A stretch of 64,000 bases of DNA from Choristoneura fumiferana. Lineage: Eukaryota > Arthropoda > Insecta > Lepidoptera > Tortricidae. Under the pieces are notes generated by a model. That model had not been told where the DNA came from and did not search any database. It worked only from the letters and a program-made list of their open reading frames with translations. Of the stretch, positions 52,519-63,316 are shown piece after piece (position 1 is the stretch's first letter; the number at the start of each line of letters is the position of its first letter). The stretch lies in the NCBI RefSeq assembly GCF_025370935.1, contig NC_133478.1, positions 15,419,468-15,483,467 of the forward strand, written 5' to 3'. The position numbers and the translations under genes were made by a program.

Positions 52519-55500
52519 CGTTGTTATTACTGATTCTGAAGATAACCGTTTGTTTGTCGAGATTTATATTGCAGGCGTGCGTGTTAAGGCATTGTTAGAT
52601 TCTGGAGCTCAAACTTCTTTAGTTGATGTTTCGCTTTTGGCTGATTTAGGTATCACTTTTTGCACGAAGATTCGTCCGTCTGTGGTTTCAGCGGATAATT
52701 CTCCGATTGAGATACTGGGTGGCGCAGACCTTCCCATTCATTTTAATGGATCGATTGTGTTCCATTCATGTCTGGTTGGTAGGAATTTACCAACTTTATT
52801 CATTTTAGGGATCGAATTTTGGAATAAATTTGGTCTTACGTCCGTATTAAGTAGAGCTTTTGAACAGGAATTTTCTGGTGATTTGTTCATTCCGCGGCCG
52901 GTTACAGTCAGTCATTCCCAAACTGTTAACGAGGTTCGTTTCATTCAACCACGATGTACTTTGTCATCTGAACAAGAATCTCAACTGCAAACCGTGATCG
53001 ATGAGTTCAAGGAGATATCTTCGGATGTTAAGGGATTAGGATGTACCACCTGGCTTTCTCATAAGATAGAAACAGTTGGATCACCGATTCGACAACGCGC
53101 TTATCCTACGTCACCTGTTAAACTCAAATTACTCAATGAAGAGATTGATAAAATGTTAGAGATGGGAGTTATTCGTCCGTCCCATTCGCCGTGGGCTAGT
53201 CCAGTGGTCATGGTAACCAAGAAGGATGGTTCCGTGAGATTTTGTGTAGACAGTAGGAAATTAAACGCTGTAACTGTACGTGACTCGTATCCCTTACCCC
53301 GCATTCAGGAAATTCTGGATAATTTACGCGGAGCGAAATATTTGACTTCCTTAGATTTTAGAAGTGCCTTTTGGCAGATTCCCTTGGCGGATCGTTCCAG
53401 TTGCGAAAAGACGGCTTTTATAGTTCCGCAACGCGGTTTATTCGAGTTCGTGCGCATGCCCTTTGGGCTGACCAACGCCGCATCCGAAATGCAAAGGCTG
53501 ACTGATAAAATCGTTAATTTTGAATTTACTCCAGAATCTGAGGACTTCGTATTCGGCTATGTAGACGATCTGATCCTGGTTTCTCGTGACTTCCAGAGTC
53601 ATCTCCGCTTGTTACGTAAAGTATTAGAAAGGCTTACTCAAGCTGGTCTCACAGTTAACTTGAAAAAGTGCGAATTTTGTAAACCAGAGCTCAGATATCT
53701 TGGTTATATAGTAAATGAGAATGGTCTACAAACCGACCCCAAGAAGCTAGAATCTATCAGGGATTATCCGACCCCAACTTCTGCCAAATCACTTCGTGCG
53801 TTTATAGGAATGTGCTCATATTATAGGCGCTTCGTCAATAATTTTTCATCGATAATTGCTCCTATGACTGCTCTTTTAGGGAAGAAAAAAGGTCGTGATA
53901 TCATCGATTGGAATGAGGCTGCTTCTGCTGCGTTTATCAACCTCAAAAAGGCTCTGATGGATTCGCCCGTTATGGCATGTCCCGATTTCACTAAGCCTTT
54001 TATTCTTCAATGCGACGCTTCGTCAGTTGGTCTTGGCTCAGTACTAGCACAGTCGTTAGATGGCGTTGAACATCCAATTGCGTATTATTCACGTCTCTTC
54101 ACAAAGTCTGAGCGCAATTATAGCACAACTGAGCGTGAACTTCTCGCTGTTTTAGAATCTATTAAACATTTCCGTGGATATCTCGATGGTATGAAATTTA
54201 CCATTGTGACCGACCATATAGCGTTGAAGTGGTTACTTACCCTTGATAACCCCACTGGGCGACTAGCACGTTGGGCAACCCTTATATCTCAATATAACTT
54301 CGAAGTTCAACACAAACCGGGTACTTTGAATGTCGTTCCGGACGCTTTGTCTCGTCAGCACATTAATCTTATTTCATTTGATCAAGGGCCGGACTCTACT
54401 TCAGATCAATGGTATAGAAAAATTTATCGCGGTGTTTTAGAAACTCCTCAAATGTTTCAAGCTTACAGTATAAATGATGGTGTTCTTGTACGCAGGATGC
54501 CTGTCGATAATCCTTTAAGACCTAATCAGTGGCGTATTGTTTTGCCTACTGAGAAGACAGCAGATGCGATCAACGAGTTACATGATTCGTTCCCTAATAT
54601 CCATCCCGGTGTGATGAAGACCTATCTCAAGGCTAGGGAATTATATTACTGGCCTAATATGTTTCGAGATATTTCATCAGTTATTTCTGGTTGTGCTGTT
54701 TGTAAAGCTTACAAGATTGCGAATACCCAGCCACGCGGTCAGATGTTATATCCAAGGCAAGTTTCCGCTCCTATGGATTTACTATCGATCGACCTTATCG
54801 GCCCACTCCCTGTTGCATTCTATGGCTATCGTTATATCCTTTCTATGGTCGATGTCTTTTCAAAGTTTGTTTGGTTAGTCCCCTTGAAAAGATTCGACGC
54901 TGCCTCAATTTCTTCGGCGTTAGAATCAGAGGTTTTCCTGCGTTACGGTAGGCCTGCTCACGTTTTATGCGATAACGCCAGTGTTTTTCAGAGTGTTGCT
55001 TTCAGGAGATTTTTGGCATCATACGGTATACCCGAACCTTGCTTCACACCATATTATAGTCCAAACGCAAGCGTTGTTGAACGTTACAATCAATCCGTGG
55101 TAGTGGCGTTAAGTATCTTGGTCGATAACGATCGCCGTTCTTGGGCTAGATGTCTTCCTAAGGTCGCCTTATATCTCAACTCTTGTATCAATTTAGCTAC
55201 AGGGTATACGCCTAATTTCCTAATATACGGACGTGAAGTCGATATGGTTAACCCACGTTCAAACGTTCAGACTAGAGACTCAAGTTTAGTTGACAGTCGG
55301 GACGAACGTGCAACTAATCTAATGACTCTACGTGAGATTTACGCTAAAGTTGAAGACGCTCTCGTTTTAGGATTTCAGCGCAATGCCAGACGTTATAATT
55401 CGCGTAGGAATTCTATTAGATTAAATGTTGGCGATATTGTATGGCGGAGAAATTTCTCTCGTTCAAATCCAGATACCCATGGTGGTGGTAAATTCGCTCC

Positions 55501-55606
55501 ACGATTTATATGTTGTCGTGTTTCAAACGTTATTTCCCACAGGTTTACGAATTATCGGATATGGACTCGCCCTGTATTGGGAGGTATCACATCAAGGATA
55601 TCTTGA
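52481..55606 (+). CDS. pol polyprotein (protease, RT, RNase H, integrase)
   Basis: Made as a Gag-Pol fusion by -1 frameshifting; there is no good ATG near its start (a GTG lies at 52493). Protease: LLDSGAQTS, Asp codon 52598. Reverse transcriptase: SPWASPVVMVTKKDGSVRFC, LDFRSAFWQIPL, MPFGLTNA and FGYVDDLILVS (YVDD from 53558). RNase H: LQCDASSVGLGSVLAQ (Asp 54014), TERELLAVLESIKH and VTDHIALKWLL. Integrase: zinc site H 54581, H 54602, C 54692, C 54701; catalytic Asp 54791, Asp 54971, Glu 55079 with the usual 35-residue D-E spacing; then a C-terminal DIVWRRNF region. The last ~20 codons appear out of frame: typical ending sense (YHIKDIL) is in another frame, stopping at 55609-55611. All catalytic residues are present. 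Cytoplasmic particle and nuclear integration functions by family. Confidence 0.93.
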   Translation, partial: LITGVRSSPTVSPVVITDSEDNRLFVEIYIAGVRVKALLDSGAQTSLVDVSLLADLGITFCTKIRPSVVSADNSPIEILGGADLPIHFNGSIVFHSCLVGRNLPTLFILGIEFWNKFGLTSVLSRAFEQEFSGDLFIPRPVTVSHSQTVNEVRFIQPRCTLSSEQESQLQTVIDEFKEISSDVKGLGCTTWLSHKIETVGSPIRQRAYPTSPVKLKLLNEEIDKMLEMGVIRPSHSPWASPVVMVTKKDGSVRFCVDSRKLNAVTVRDSYPLPRIQEILDNLRGAKYLTSLDFRSAFWQIPLADRSSCEKTAFIVPQRGLFEFVRMPFGLTNAASEMQRLTDKIVNFEFTPESEDFVFGYVDDLILVSRDFQSHLRLLRKVLERLTQAGLTVNLKKCEFCKPELRYLGYIVNENGLQTDPKKLESIRDYPTPTSAKSLRAFIGMCSYYRRFVNNFSSIIAPMTALLGKKKGRDIIDWNEAASAAFINLKKALMDSPVMACPDFTKPFILQCDASSVGLGSVLAQSLDGVEHPIAYYSRLFTKSERNYSTTERELLAVLESIKHFRGYLDGMKFTIVTDHIALKWLLTLDNPTGRLARWATLISQYNFEVQHKPGTLNVVPDALSRQHINLISFDQGPDSTSDQWYRKIYRGVLETPQMFQAYSINDGVLVRRMPVDNPLRPNQWRIVLPTEKTADAINELHDSFPNIHPGVMKTYLKARELYYWPNMFRDISSVISGCAVCKAYKIANTQPRGQMLYPRQVSAPMDLLSIDLIGPLPVAFYGYRYILSMVDVFSKFVWLVPLKRFDAASISSALESEVFLRYGRPAHVLCDNASVFQSVAFRRFLASYGIPEPCFTPYYSPNASVVERYNQSVVVALSILVDNDRRSWARCLPKVALYLNSCINLATGYTPNFLIYGREVDMVNPRSNVQTRDSSLVDSRDERATNLMTLREIYAKVEDALVLGFQRNARRYNSRRNSIRLNVGDIVWRRNFSRSNPDTHGGGKFAPRFICCRVSNVISHRFTNYRIWTRPVLGGITSRIS

Positions 55607-55611
55607 AATAA
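55535..55611 (+). other. Frame lesion at the pol C-terminus
   Basis: The annotated frame ends RPVLGGITSRIS. The frame one base back reads VYELSDMD and YHIKDILK before TAA at 55609, which is how many Ty3/gypsy integrases end. The change of sense lies near the TTTCCC run at about 55532-55537. Confidence 0.65.
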
Positions 55612-56784
55612 TTCGAACTACCTCTGCGGTTTTCTAAATTGGCCTTTTCTAAATTCTAATTTGGCATTCTATCTGCCCTGTTGTTTTAGCGGGTTCAATT
55701 CGGTTAGTTTCTCCCTGATATACATTTTTTTTAGGTTATTATAATGTCGTTTTATTAAATTGTAACAGTGTTGGTGCATTTTGGGTACTATGATTCAGGT
55801 ATATTATTCTTTCCTTAGATCTGTGAACACCCTTTGTACGTTTCAGTTTTTTTATTTATATCTACTTTATATCTTTATGTATGTTTGTGTGTTCATCAGT
55901 TCTGTCCAATATATGCAACTTACATTTTCTTTGATCTGGGCGTAAAAAAGGATACACCCAATTACGGCCCTGCGCTGTTCTACGCCGATGGGCTGGCGTA
56001 GTTCAATTGTTTTTGTGGTCGAAACAAATTAATGTATTTTTAAAATTTCGAACGTAGTTTCCGTGTTCCCCTATCGTTTTAGCAAGGTGTCTAAAGCCTA
56101 GGTGTTTGGATGTACATAGTAGTTTGTAAACTTATTCTATCGCTGTTTGACTTTTCGTCGAGTTTCAGTGAATCTAGACCTCGTTGTATTATAGTTTGTT
56201 ATTTAATTATTGATTCTGTCTGATAATTATTGTCTGTGTTAGGTTTGTTGTCTTGTGAGTTAGCTTTTAGTGTTGTAAAAAAGTTTTTTAGCTGGGGTAT
56301 AGTTGTGGGACAATCAACGGTTAGGCAGTGGGTCGTAAAGCTGCTCTAATCAGTGATTAGTTCTACACTGGTGTATAGTTTTTAGGTAGGTTTCTTTTAG
56401 GTTTAGTCTTGGTTTCTGTTGACACCAAATAGGATTAGTGGACTCTTTCGGGTTGTATATTAGCGGTTGCTATATTAGTGAATAAGTTAGTTTTTCGTTT
56501 GGCTAAGGTAGTCTCAGTGTTATCGTGGTTTCTGTTTGTCTTTCACATTAGGGTTGTCACCTAGTCGTTTTAAGTTTCGTCGTACTTGGTTTAGGGTTTA
56601 CTTATCGTTTGTACGGTAGGGTAGTATTAGGGTTGTCGTCGTTCTTTTTGGTGTTTAGTTTTTATTTAATGCTTCAAATTTTAGCTTTAGGCGTTAATTT
56701 CGGTATGGTGGTTTTCGGTTAGAATTATTATACAGTCTGATTCTTTTGGTTGGTTTAAAGTTTTTTATTTTAGTAGGGGATAAC
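55612..56784 (+). other. Retrotransposon 3' non-coding region, G/T-skewed
   Basis: About 1.17 kb between pol and the 3' LTR without a frame over 60 codons. The second half (about 56200-56780) is strikingly rich in G and T on the plus strand with many TAGGTTT/GGTTTAG-like words. An env gene, if ever present, is gone. Confidence 0.7.
56772..56784 (+). other. Candidate polypurine tract
   Basis: AGTAGGGGATAAC directly before the 3' LTR. The GGGGA core is the only purine run in the right place; it is weaker than usual. Confidence 0.5.
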
Positions 56785-57950
56785 TGCAGCATAAATCTGC
56801 TGCATGCAATCTAACCTTCTTTTTTGAAATTGAGTGTTAACCTATTTTTGCTTATACGTTTTGGTCGTTTAGTTGCGGTTCACTTCTTGATTTTTTTTAA
56901 AGGTTTGAATTGGTATCCTGGAAACGTGGAACAGAGGACGCGAAAATTTGGTTTGTCAAATGTGTTTCCCGTGGATGATTTTTGGCAATAGTGCCTTGGA
57001 TTAATATTTTGGTTTAATATTCCTGGGATTTCTTTTATGTGACAATTATAATGGTGTTCTAAAGTGTTAATTATTATAACCTGGCGAATTGATTGTTTCT
57101 CCAACTGCTGCGAGCTGGTGGCTCGTAGTCGCCTCCCTTTTATTAAAAGCCGGATCTGTTTTTGCCAGTTTCGGGTAAGTTTTTTCTGTTTTGTAGCGAA
57201 TTTAGGTTTTGTTAGGGCTCATGGTTTGAATGAATTCTTAGTCTCTTTTATCTTTTCAGCTCCCACCTTACGGTGTGGACTTTTGTGGACATCGTACTGC
57301 GCTCCGCACACGATTGTGGGCATAATTTGTCATCGCTTCGGTGTCGGGATTGTTGCCTGCATCCAGTGACAGGGGAACCGCTCCACACCAACAACAAAGA
57401 CCACGTGAAGATTGTCACAAACTTTTGGAGTTTCTTACTAAAAACTTTATTTTTTGGCTTATAACGGCGAACTATTTTAAAATTTCAGTAGTTTCACATT
57501 TTTTTTAAAAGTATTCTATGTTTTTCTAACTTTTCGCTTCAGTTTTATATCGTAGTCTTAAGCAAACACGTTCGGAACTCTTTTCTACTGTTAATAGAAT
57601 TTTATGCGCATAAGATCCTACTTGGTGTTACGCTCTAAAGTATCGCGAATTATTTAGTAATTTCGAAAACTACTTGCATAGTTTATTTGCCCATTCCATA
57701 TATATTTTGTACTATATTTTTCAAAATTCTAAAAGCCCACGAAGGCCTCCATGATTTCGGTAATCTTTTGGCAAAACAATATGACAACCCGTTAATACTA
57801 CTCTGTTATTTCATCGGCTGATTTTTTTTACATTAAATCTTTATTAATCATATCTCAAAATTATACGTTTCATTTATAGTGCATTGCACATAAGTGTTGT
57901 GTTGTGGGGCTTGCCCGAGGTTCATTGAATTTTGGGTAAGCTTTGCTACA
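56785..57950 (+). repeat. 3' LTR, 1166 bp
   Basis: Begins TGCAGCATAAATCTGCTGCA and ends AAGCTTTGCTACA; near-identical partner of 49993-51155. Confidence 0.95.
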
Positions 57951-57954
57951 ACCC
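57951..57954. repeat. 4-bp target-site duplication, right
   Basis: ACCC, matching 49989-49992. Confidence 0.85.
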
Positions 57955-58257
57955 CTAATGGTTATAAAAGACTATCAACGATACCCCCACACTATAGGGG
58001 TTGGATGAGAAAAAACAAATTACCCCCATTACGTGTATGGGAGGTACCCTAAAAATTTTTGTTTTTAATTTTTAATTGTACTGTTTTGTCGGCATAGGTT
58101 TACCTATATATCCGTACAAAAATGACAGCTTTCTAGCGTTTGGTAGTCTCTGAGCAAAGCGCGGACGGACAGACAGACAGACAGACAGGTACAGCAGACA
58201 AATGGCGAAAACAATAAGGGTTCCGCTTTTTGCCATTTTGGCTCCGGAACCCTAAAA
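57955..58257 (-). mobile_element. Dispersed repeat E, right part
   Basis: Resumes repeat E after the LTR element (CTAATGGTTATAAAAGAC) and runs through the (CAGA)n tract to GGCTCCGGAACCCTAAAAAG. Confidence 0.85.
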
Positions 58258-58657
58258 AGGACTGGCTCCCTATCAATGGCTATTTGTGAAATCTTCTTCT
58301 GAGTGCCACCTTTATGATCTGGATGAAAACAGACAGAGTGCACTTTCAAGTTTCTAGCTAAACTGGTTTTGGCTGTGCTGTTGTCTAGCAGTCAGCCAGT
58401 TTGTAAAAGTAAAGATATGTTTCGTTTTATTTGCATAAAGGCCAAACGCGGCGTTAAGCGGTCTGGCCTGCATTAAAACATCTTCACGAGAACAGTTAAA
58501 ATTTTAGAGTTTAATCCTTCCTATTTAATCCTTAGGCCATTTTAGTGTCTCCGGACTAACAATTTGAGTACAAATGAAAAAAAAACAATATCGATTTATC
58601 AAAAAAAGTTTCTTTTACAACAATTTGTGTGCTTCAATAAAAATTCTGAAATATAAA
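58258..58657. other. Unannotated stretch
   Basis: No repeat or gene recognised between repeat E and copy B of the duplication. Confidence 0.4.
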
Positions 58658-59523
58658 TCCTTGGAATGTTTTGCAGAAACTTTTAATTGAGGTTTAATGT
58701 TTCATTATATTTTGTCGGAGTTCAAAATATAACGCGTCATAGAATGTAATGTCGGAAATCTGTACAAAGTTAAGCTATTAATGATTTAAGCCTGCAAAAT
58801 TTTCGTTAATTACTGACACACTCCGGATTATATCATGTACTTCGTAGCAAATTCACGTGAATGGCAAGTAGACCATGGCCGCAGTAATGTGGCGAGACGT
58901 CAAGGTTATTTTACTCAATGCTAAGTCGTGATCAAGTAGTCTCTATTAGTTTAGCTGTAACTACTCGTCGGCAAATAAATTGTTATAACGCCATCCAATG
59001 CTAATTACTGGAGAATTTACCTACTTAAAAATGCGTTAACTTTCAAATTAAAGTAATTAAATATCTAAATCTCAAAAAAAACAATTTAAAAAGTTTAACT
59101 GTTCCCTTTAAGGGATAAATTCACCTTTGTACGTCTCATTCATCTTGTTATCTGTTAATTTCATGTGTTTTTAAGTAGGATACAATAAATAGTTAGAAAT
59201 AGAAATAAACTTTATTGTATACCTGTGTTTGCACAATGATACATTACAATACAATACAATACCCTTAATTAAATAGGACTTATGAATATAGTGATATTTT
59301 TAATTTCCGTTAACTTTAAGGGAACGTTCAACAGGTCAAATTAAGTTATTTTGTCCAAAATACCTACTAATAAATATACTAAGTCTAAAAAAACAATAAA
59401 ATTACGAGAGGATATAGGAATACACATACATACATACGCGTCAAACACATAACCCACTTTCGCAGTCGGGTAAAAAAGAGTTTATCAAGAATTCATATAA
59501 TTAATTATACGCAGTAGAACAGT

Positions 59524-59642
59524 ACAACCTTTAGAGAGTCGCTGGCGGCGGATTGCCGCGTGGGGCTGAAGACAGTGTTGCGGCGCGTTATGGAAGAGGT
59601 CTATGTCCTGCAGTGGACTGCTGTAGGCTGATGATGATGATG
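59524..59642 (+). mobile_element. RTE-type tail with 11-bp TSD (copy B)
   Basis: Counterpart of 21510-21628; AGTAGAACAGT at 59513-59523 and 59643-59653. Confidence 0.85.
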
Positions 59643-59844
59643 AGTAGAACAGTGTAAAAGGTTCTTATAAGAAGTTTTTTAAAGTCCATGATAGAAATGT
59701 GTTCTTAGTTCATACATACATAGGTATCTAGCGAAATAAGGTTAAAAAAGTGAGCTTTTTGATGTCACTGTTTTATGTCATGTCAATATCGCTCTTCATG
59801 TCTGTGAATCTTACAATATTTGGCGTTTAACAACGACTGCTGTG

Positions 59845-59879
<35 letters not shown>

Positions 59880-60017
59880 TTTGTGCTTGAAAATAGATTA
59901 GGTAGGTACTCTTTCGATTTCGCAATAAAGTTAATTACAAGTAGTTTTTATCAAAAGCCTTCTGGCGTCTGGCGAAGTTGACATACCTAATCATAAGATC
60001 TTGTGCCCAAATGGTTG

Positions 60018-60158
60018 TCTGGAAGAGATCGCTTTTAAGCGATAAGACCGCCTATAGATTACCCTGAATTTACGTGTATTATATTATACATTTTATGTAC
60101 TGATTTGTGGTGTGCAATAAATAATATTTGTATTGTATTGTATAATGTTGACGGGGAT
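60018..60158 (+). mobile_element. Non-LTR 3' tail, second family (copy B)
   Basis: Counterpart of 21985-22125. Confidence 0.6.
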
Positions 60159-60219
60159 CAAGAAAAACACTCATTCTCATGTCATTTTGTACCACGTAAA
60201 GTGTATAATTATTTGGTAC

Positions 60220-60411
60220 ACTAGCTTTTGCCCGCGTGGTATTCGGTTATCGCGCGCTGTTCCCTTGGGAACTGTGCATTTTTCCGGGATAAAAAGTAGC
60301 CTATGTCACTCTCGGGCCCATAAACTATCTCTATGCCAAAAATCACGTCGATCCGTCGACAAACACACAGACATACAAAAATACTTTCGCATTTATAATA
60401 TTAGTATGGAT
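60220..60411 (+). mobile_element. Dispersed repeat C (copy B)
   Basis: Counterpart of 22199-22390, with TGGT instead of TAGT after GCCCGCG and small differences at the CGTCGACAAACAC segment. Confidence 0.85.
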
Positions 60412-61323
60412 ATGGATGGATTGCATACGTTATATGTGAGTTATAATAATGCCTCATTTACTCGTAAGACGTAATTCTTATTCGTGCTAACACACTTATT
60501 AATATTAATGCTTGTATTGATTCCTGTTGAGTGATTTATCATCATGATAGATGCTGGGAAAGCATTACAAGAAAAGGAAATATGTTTGGCCAAGTTAGAG
60601 TATAATCAGGATGAAAACAGAGATTTCATTAAAACATACAATACAATATTTATCTTTTATTACACACGACAAACCAGTAAGTACAATTATTTTACATAGA
60701 GACAAAATGCAGGGCGGAAAACACATACAAAAACACAACAAGAACAGCAACATACTCAGTAAATAATTAACAAAATGTAACGTTGTTGATCGACATATTA
60801 TTTTATACCTAATACGCGTAAAAATAATAAAATAGAAACATTTTTAAAATCGATAGTAAATTCTTATTCTTAACAGATATTTTGCCAAGTAGTGGTTGAC
60901 GTTTTGCCATAGGTATATAAAGTCTCGTTATATCTAACGAGAGAATTAGTTATTGTCAATAATTTTTACGAAACTTTTTCTAAGGTAATTTCTGCAGTAT
61001 TCGTAAGTTAAAGATTCAATTTGGCGAGTGAAGGTCTGAATGGAGCAATCGCGACTGTCACGGCCCAGATAAACGTTATTTAATGAAGATTTATACAGCA
61101 GACTGAATAGCTGAAAGTTTTAAGACTATTCTCATGCGAGATAGTTGGCGCGATGGCCAAGATTAGTTTTAAAGAGATCTTTGTTCGGAACTGTGCGGAG
61201 ATATATGCAACGCTCACTGTCTTATTGTACCGATAGATGTGGTAAACTCTGAACTTAACTGTGTCTGCCTTAGTTACAATAACTATGTGATTAATTGCAT
61301 TGTGGCATAATAAAAGATGGTGT

Positions 61324-61487
61324 TGTGACTCAAATAGAGAAACGGATGTTTGGACATGTGAAGAAGATGGATGAAGGCAGAATGACCAAAGATTTTAATT
61401 AGGTAATTGTGAATGGAAATGTCGAAAAGGGGAGACCAAAAAGGACATTCCATGATCAGATTGGGATTGGGATTGGGATTCTCAAAA
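61324..61487 (+). pseudogene. Remnant of a non-LTR ORF2 C-terminus (copy B)
   Basis: Counterpart of 23314-23476 with the same stop; the shared damage shows that it was already dead before duplication. Confidence 0.55.
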
Positions 61488-62182
61488 GTATCCGAAACCG
61501 GCTAGCATTTAAAAAACGACTAGTGAGTGTTGAGTCTTGAGGAAGCAAAATATGTATTCTGTCAAGTTTCATGATATTTTCTGAGCTGTTAAGTTTAATG
61601 ATTTTACGCGTACGTAGATCCCGTGTGAATATCAGGATGAAAATTAACCTATTTAAGTATTATTCCAGACCTCTAGTTGTCTACACATATCAAACTTCAT
61701 CCCAATCAGTTCAGTCGTTTTAGTGAGAAAGAGTAAAACCTCACACGCACGCCCACAGTCATAAAAAAAATCATTAGTACAGTACGGGTACGAATACAAC
61801 AAAAAATAAATACTAGGATTTATTAAGTTGAAGACTAAATTTTAATTTCCAATTTTAAAATGTCCGAAAATTATTATTCAACAACCCGTTCCTATTCAAT
61901 AAAAAGTCTGTCCATTTAATACAGTCAAGTTTTGCGAAAGTCAACTAGTTTTAAAAGGCAAGTAATAAATTTAGAAACATCACAAAAACTTAATTATTGG
62001 ATTCCGAATTTTCACTAGTAGAAATTTCCGTCTCACTGAACCCTGTTTTTTGCTGGAACGGTTGTAATTCCTGGATTTTTTCAGTTGGATTACGTATGTT
62101 CAGTAATATTAATTTGCTAACTACGTATTCAATTTTCCGAAAGCAATTGTAGCGAACAGATGAACTGCTACCACAAATAAAT

Positions 62183-62393
62183 CATCATCATCATCATCTC
62201 AGCCGTAGGACGTCCACTGTTGGACATAGGCCTCCCCCACAGACCTCCAGTTGTTTCGTTTGAACACTGTGAACCTGCGGCTTAAACCAGGTCATCCATC
62301 CATCTTGTTGGTGGACGTCCTACGCTGCGCTTGCCGATCCGCGGCCTCCACTCGAGAACCTTTCGGCCCCAACGGCCATCCGTTCTACGTTCT
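62183..62393 (-). mobile_element. RTE-type 3' insertion unique to copy B
   Basis: Flanked by CCACAAATAAAT at 62171-62182 and 62394-62405. Copy A has a single such site (about 24163-24175, with A for one C). On the minus strand it encodes a remnant IGKRSVGRPPTRWMDDLV, later blocks of an RTE C-terminus (GGGAGGCCTATGTCCAACAG) and a (GAT)n tail. Severely 5'-truncated; inserted after the duplication, or only in this haplotype. Confidence 0.88.
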
Positions 62394-62937
62394 CCACAAA
62401 TAAATAACTAATATTAATAACCTGATTTTCGTAATGAACATTTTTACAACACTAAGTACATTGTTTCTGAAAAATTAACTACAACTCTCTTTCTTCAGAC
62501 TTCAGTCTCATGGCCTTTATGGAAAAGTTTCGCGAAAAGGAAATTATTCTACAAAACTGAATATTTTATGTTTTTTTTTTAATTTATTATTTAACTTATT
62601 GTGTTCGTTTTGAAAGCACTGTGGTTCAACCTAAACCTACATCTTATCACATATTTTTAATTTTTATTTTAAGGACTAATGCTCTACTACTTCTGTCAGG
62701 AGCTTAGTGCTTAATTTTATGATTATGTTCCACCTGGCTCTAAAGACAGGTCCTTAATTTATCTCATTTCAAAGCAGGAAGCAATATTTAATGTATTACA
62801 TAGGTAACGACCTAGTATTAAAATAAACATACAAAAAAATTATAAGAGTTTTTAGAAGAACCTTAGGAATCAGAACTTACACTATAAAAGAAGACCATAA
62901 TGTAAGGTTCGGAATCGATCCTAACTTTTTCTGTTGT

Positions 62938-63105
62938 AAAAGGTTGTCTGAAAAACATCGCTCTGAAGCGACAAGGCCTAGTGTTTAGCTTGTAATTTTA
63001 TTTTAGTGTACCTACCTGCTTTCTATAGATATCGCTTACTTCAACTGTGATGTACAGTAAAGAGTCGTTATATTGTATTTTAAGACTAGTATGAATAAAA
63101 AAAAA
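62938..63105 (+). mobile_element. Non-LTR 3' tail, second family
   Basis: GGTTGTCTGAAAAACATCGC, TCTGAAGCGACAAGGCC and TATATTGTATTTTAAGACTA follow the plan of 21985-22125. Lies within the segment absent from copy A. Confidence 0.55.
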
Positions 63106-63115
63106 TTACAAAAAA

Positions 63116-63316
63116 TGGAACCGACTGCAAGAACCATGAAAATAATTTTCTACTAGTTTGAAGTCGCCCTCAGCACGAGCCAGCAGAAGTGGAACTATAG
63201 TCATCTACCTCACCTATATACTATATATTGGGCTTCAATCACTCCAGCTAGCTCATGCTGAAGCACCGACTTAAAACTGGTAGAAAAATATTTTCAAGGT
63301 TTTTGTAGTCGGTTCA
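63116..63316. mobile_element. MITE-like element with ~50-bp inverted ends
   Basis: Left arm TGGAACCGACTGCAAGAACC with GAAAATAATTTTCTAC; right arm GTAGAAAAATATTTTCAAGG with TTTTTGTAGTCGGTTCA. Copy A keeps only part of the right arm (about 24633-24658). Confidence 0.65.

Larger units (their letters stand above)
49993..57950 (+). mobile_element. Complete Ty3/gypsy (Metaviridae) LTR retrotransposon, 7958 bp
   Basis: Structure: 5' LTR, tRNA-Lys-type primer site, 470-nt leader, gag, -1 frameshift signal, pol in order protease - reverse transcriptase - RNase H - integrase, a long 3' non-coding part, weak polypurine tract, 3' LTR. Integrase after RNase H defines Ty3/gypsy rather than copia. There is no envelope-like frame after pol, so this is not an errantivirus-type copy. 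The 4-bp duplication and TG...CA ends fit the family. LTR similarity shows recent insertion, but gag and the end of pol carry frame lesions. Confidence 0.95.

Noticed and set aside
53101..53304. Antisense frame within pol
   Set aside because: Shadow of the reverse transcriptase coding sequence.
55612..56784. Envelope gene after pol
   Set aside because: No frame over 60 codons, no signal peptide or transmembrane pattern; nothing supports an errantivirus-like env.
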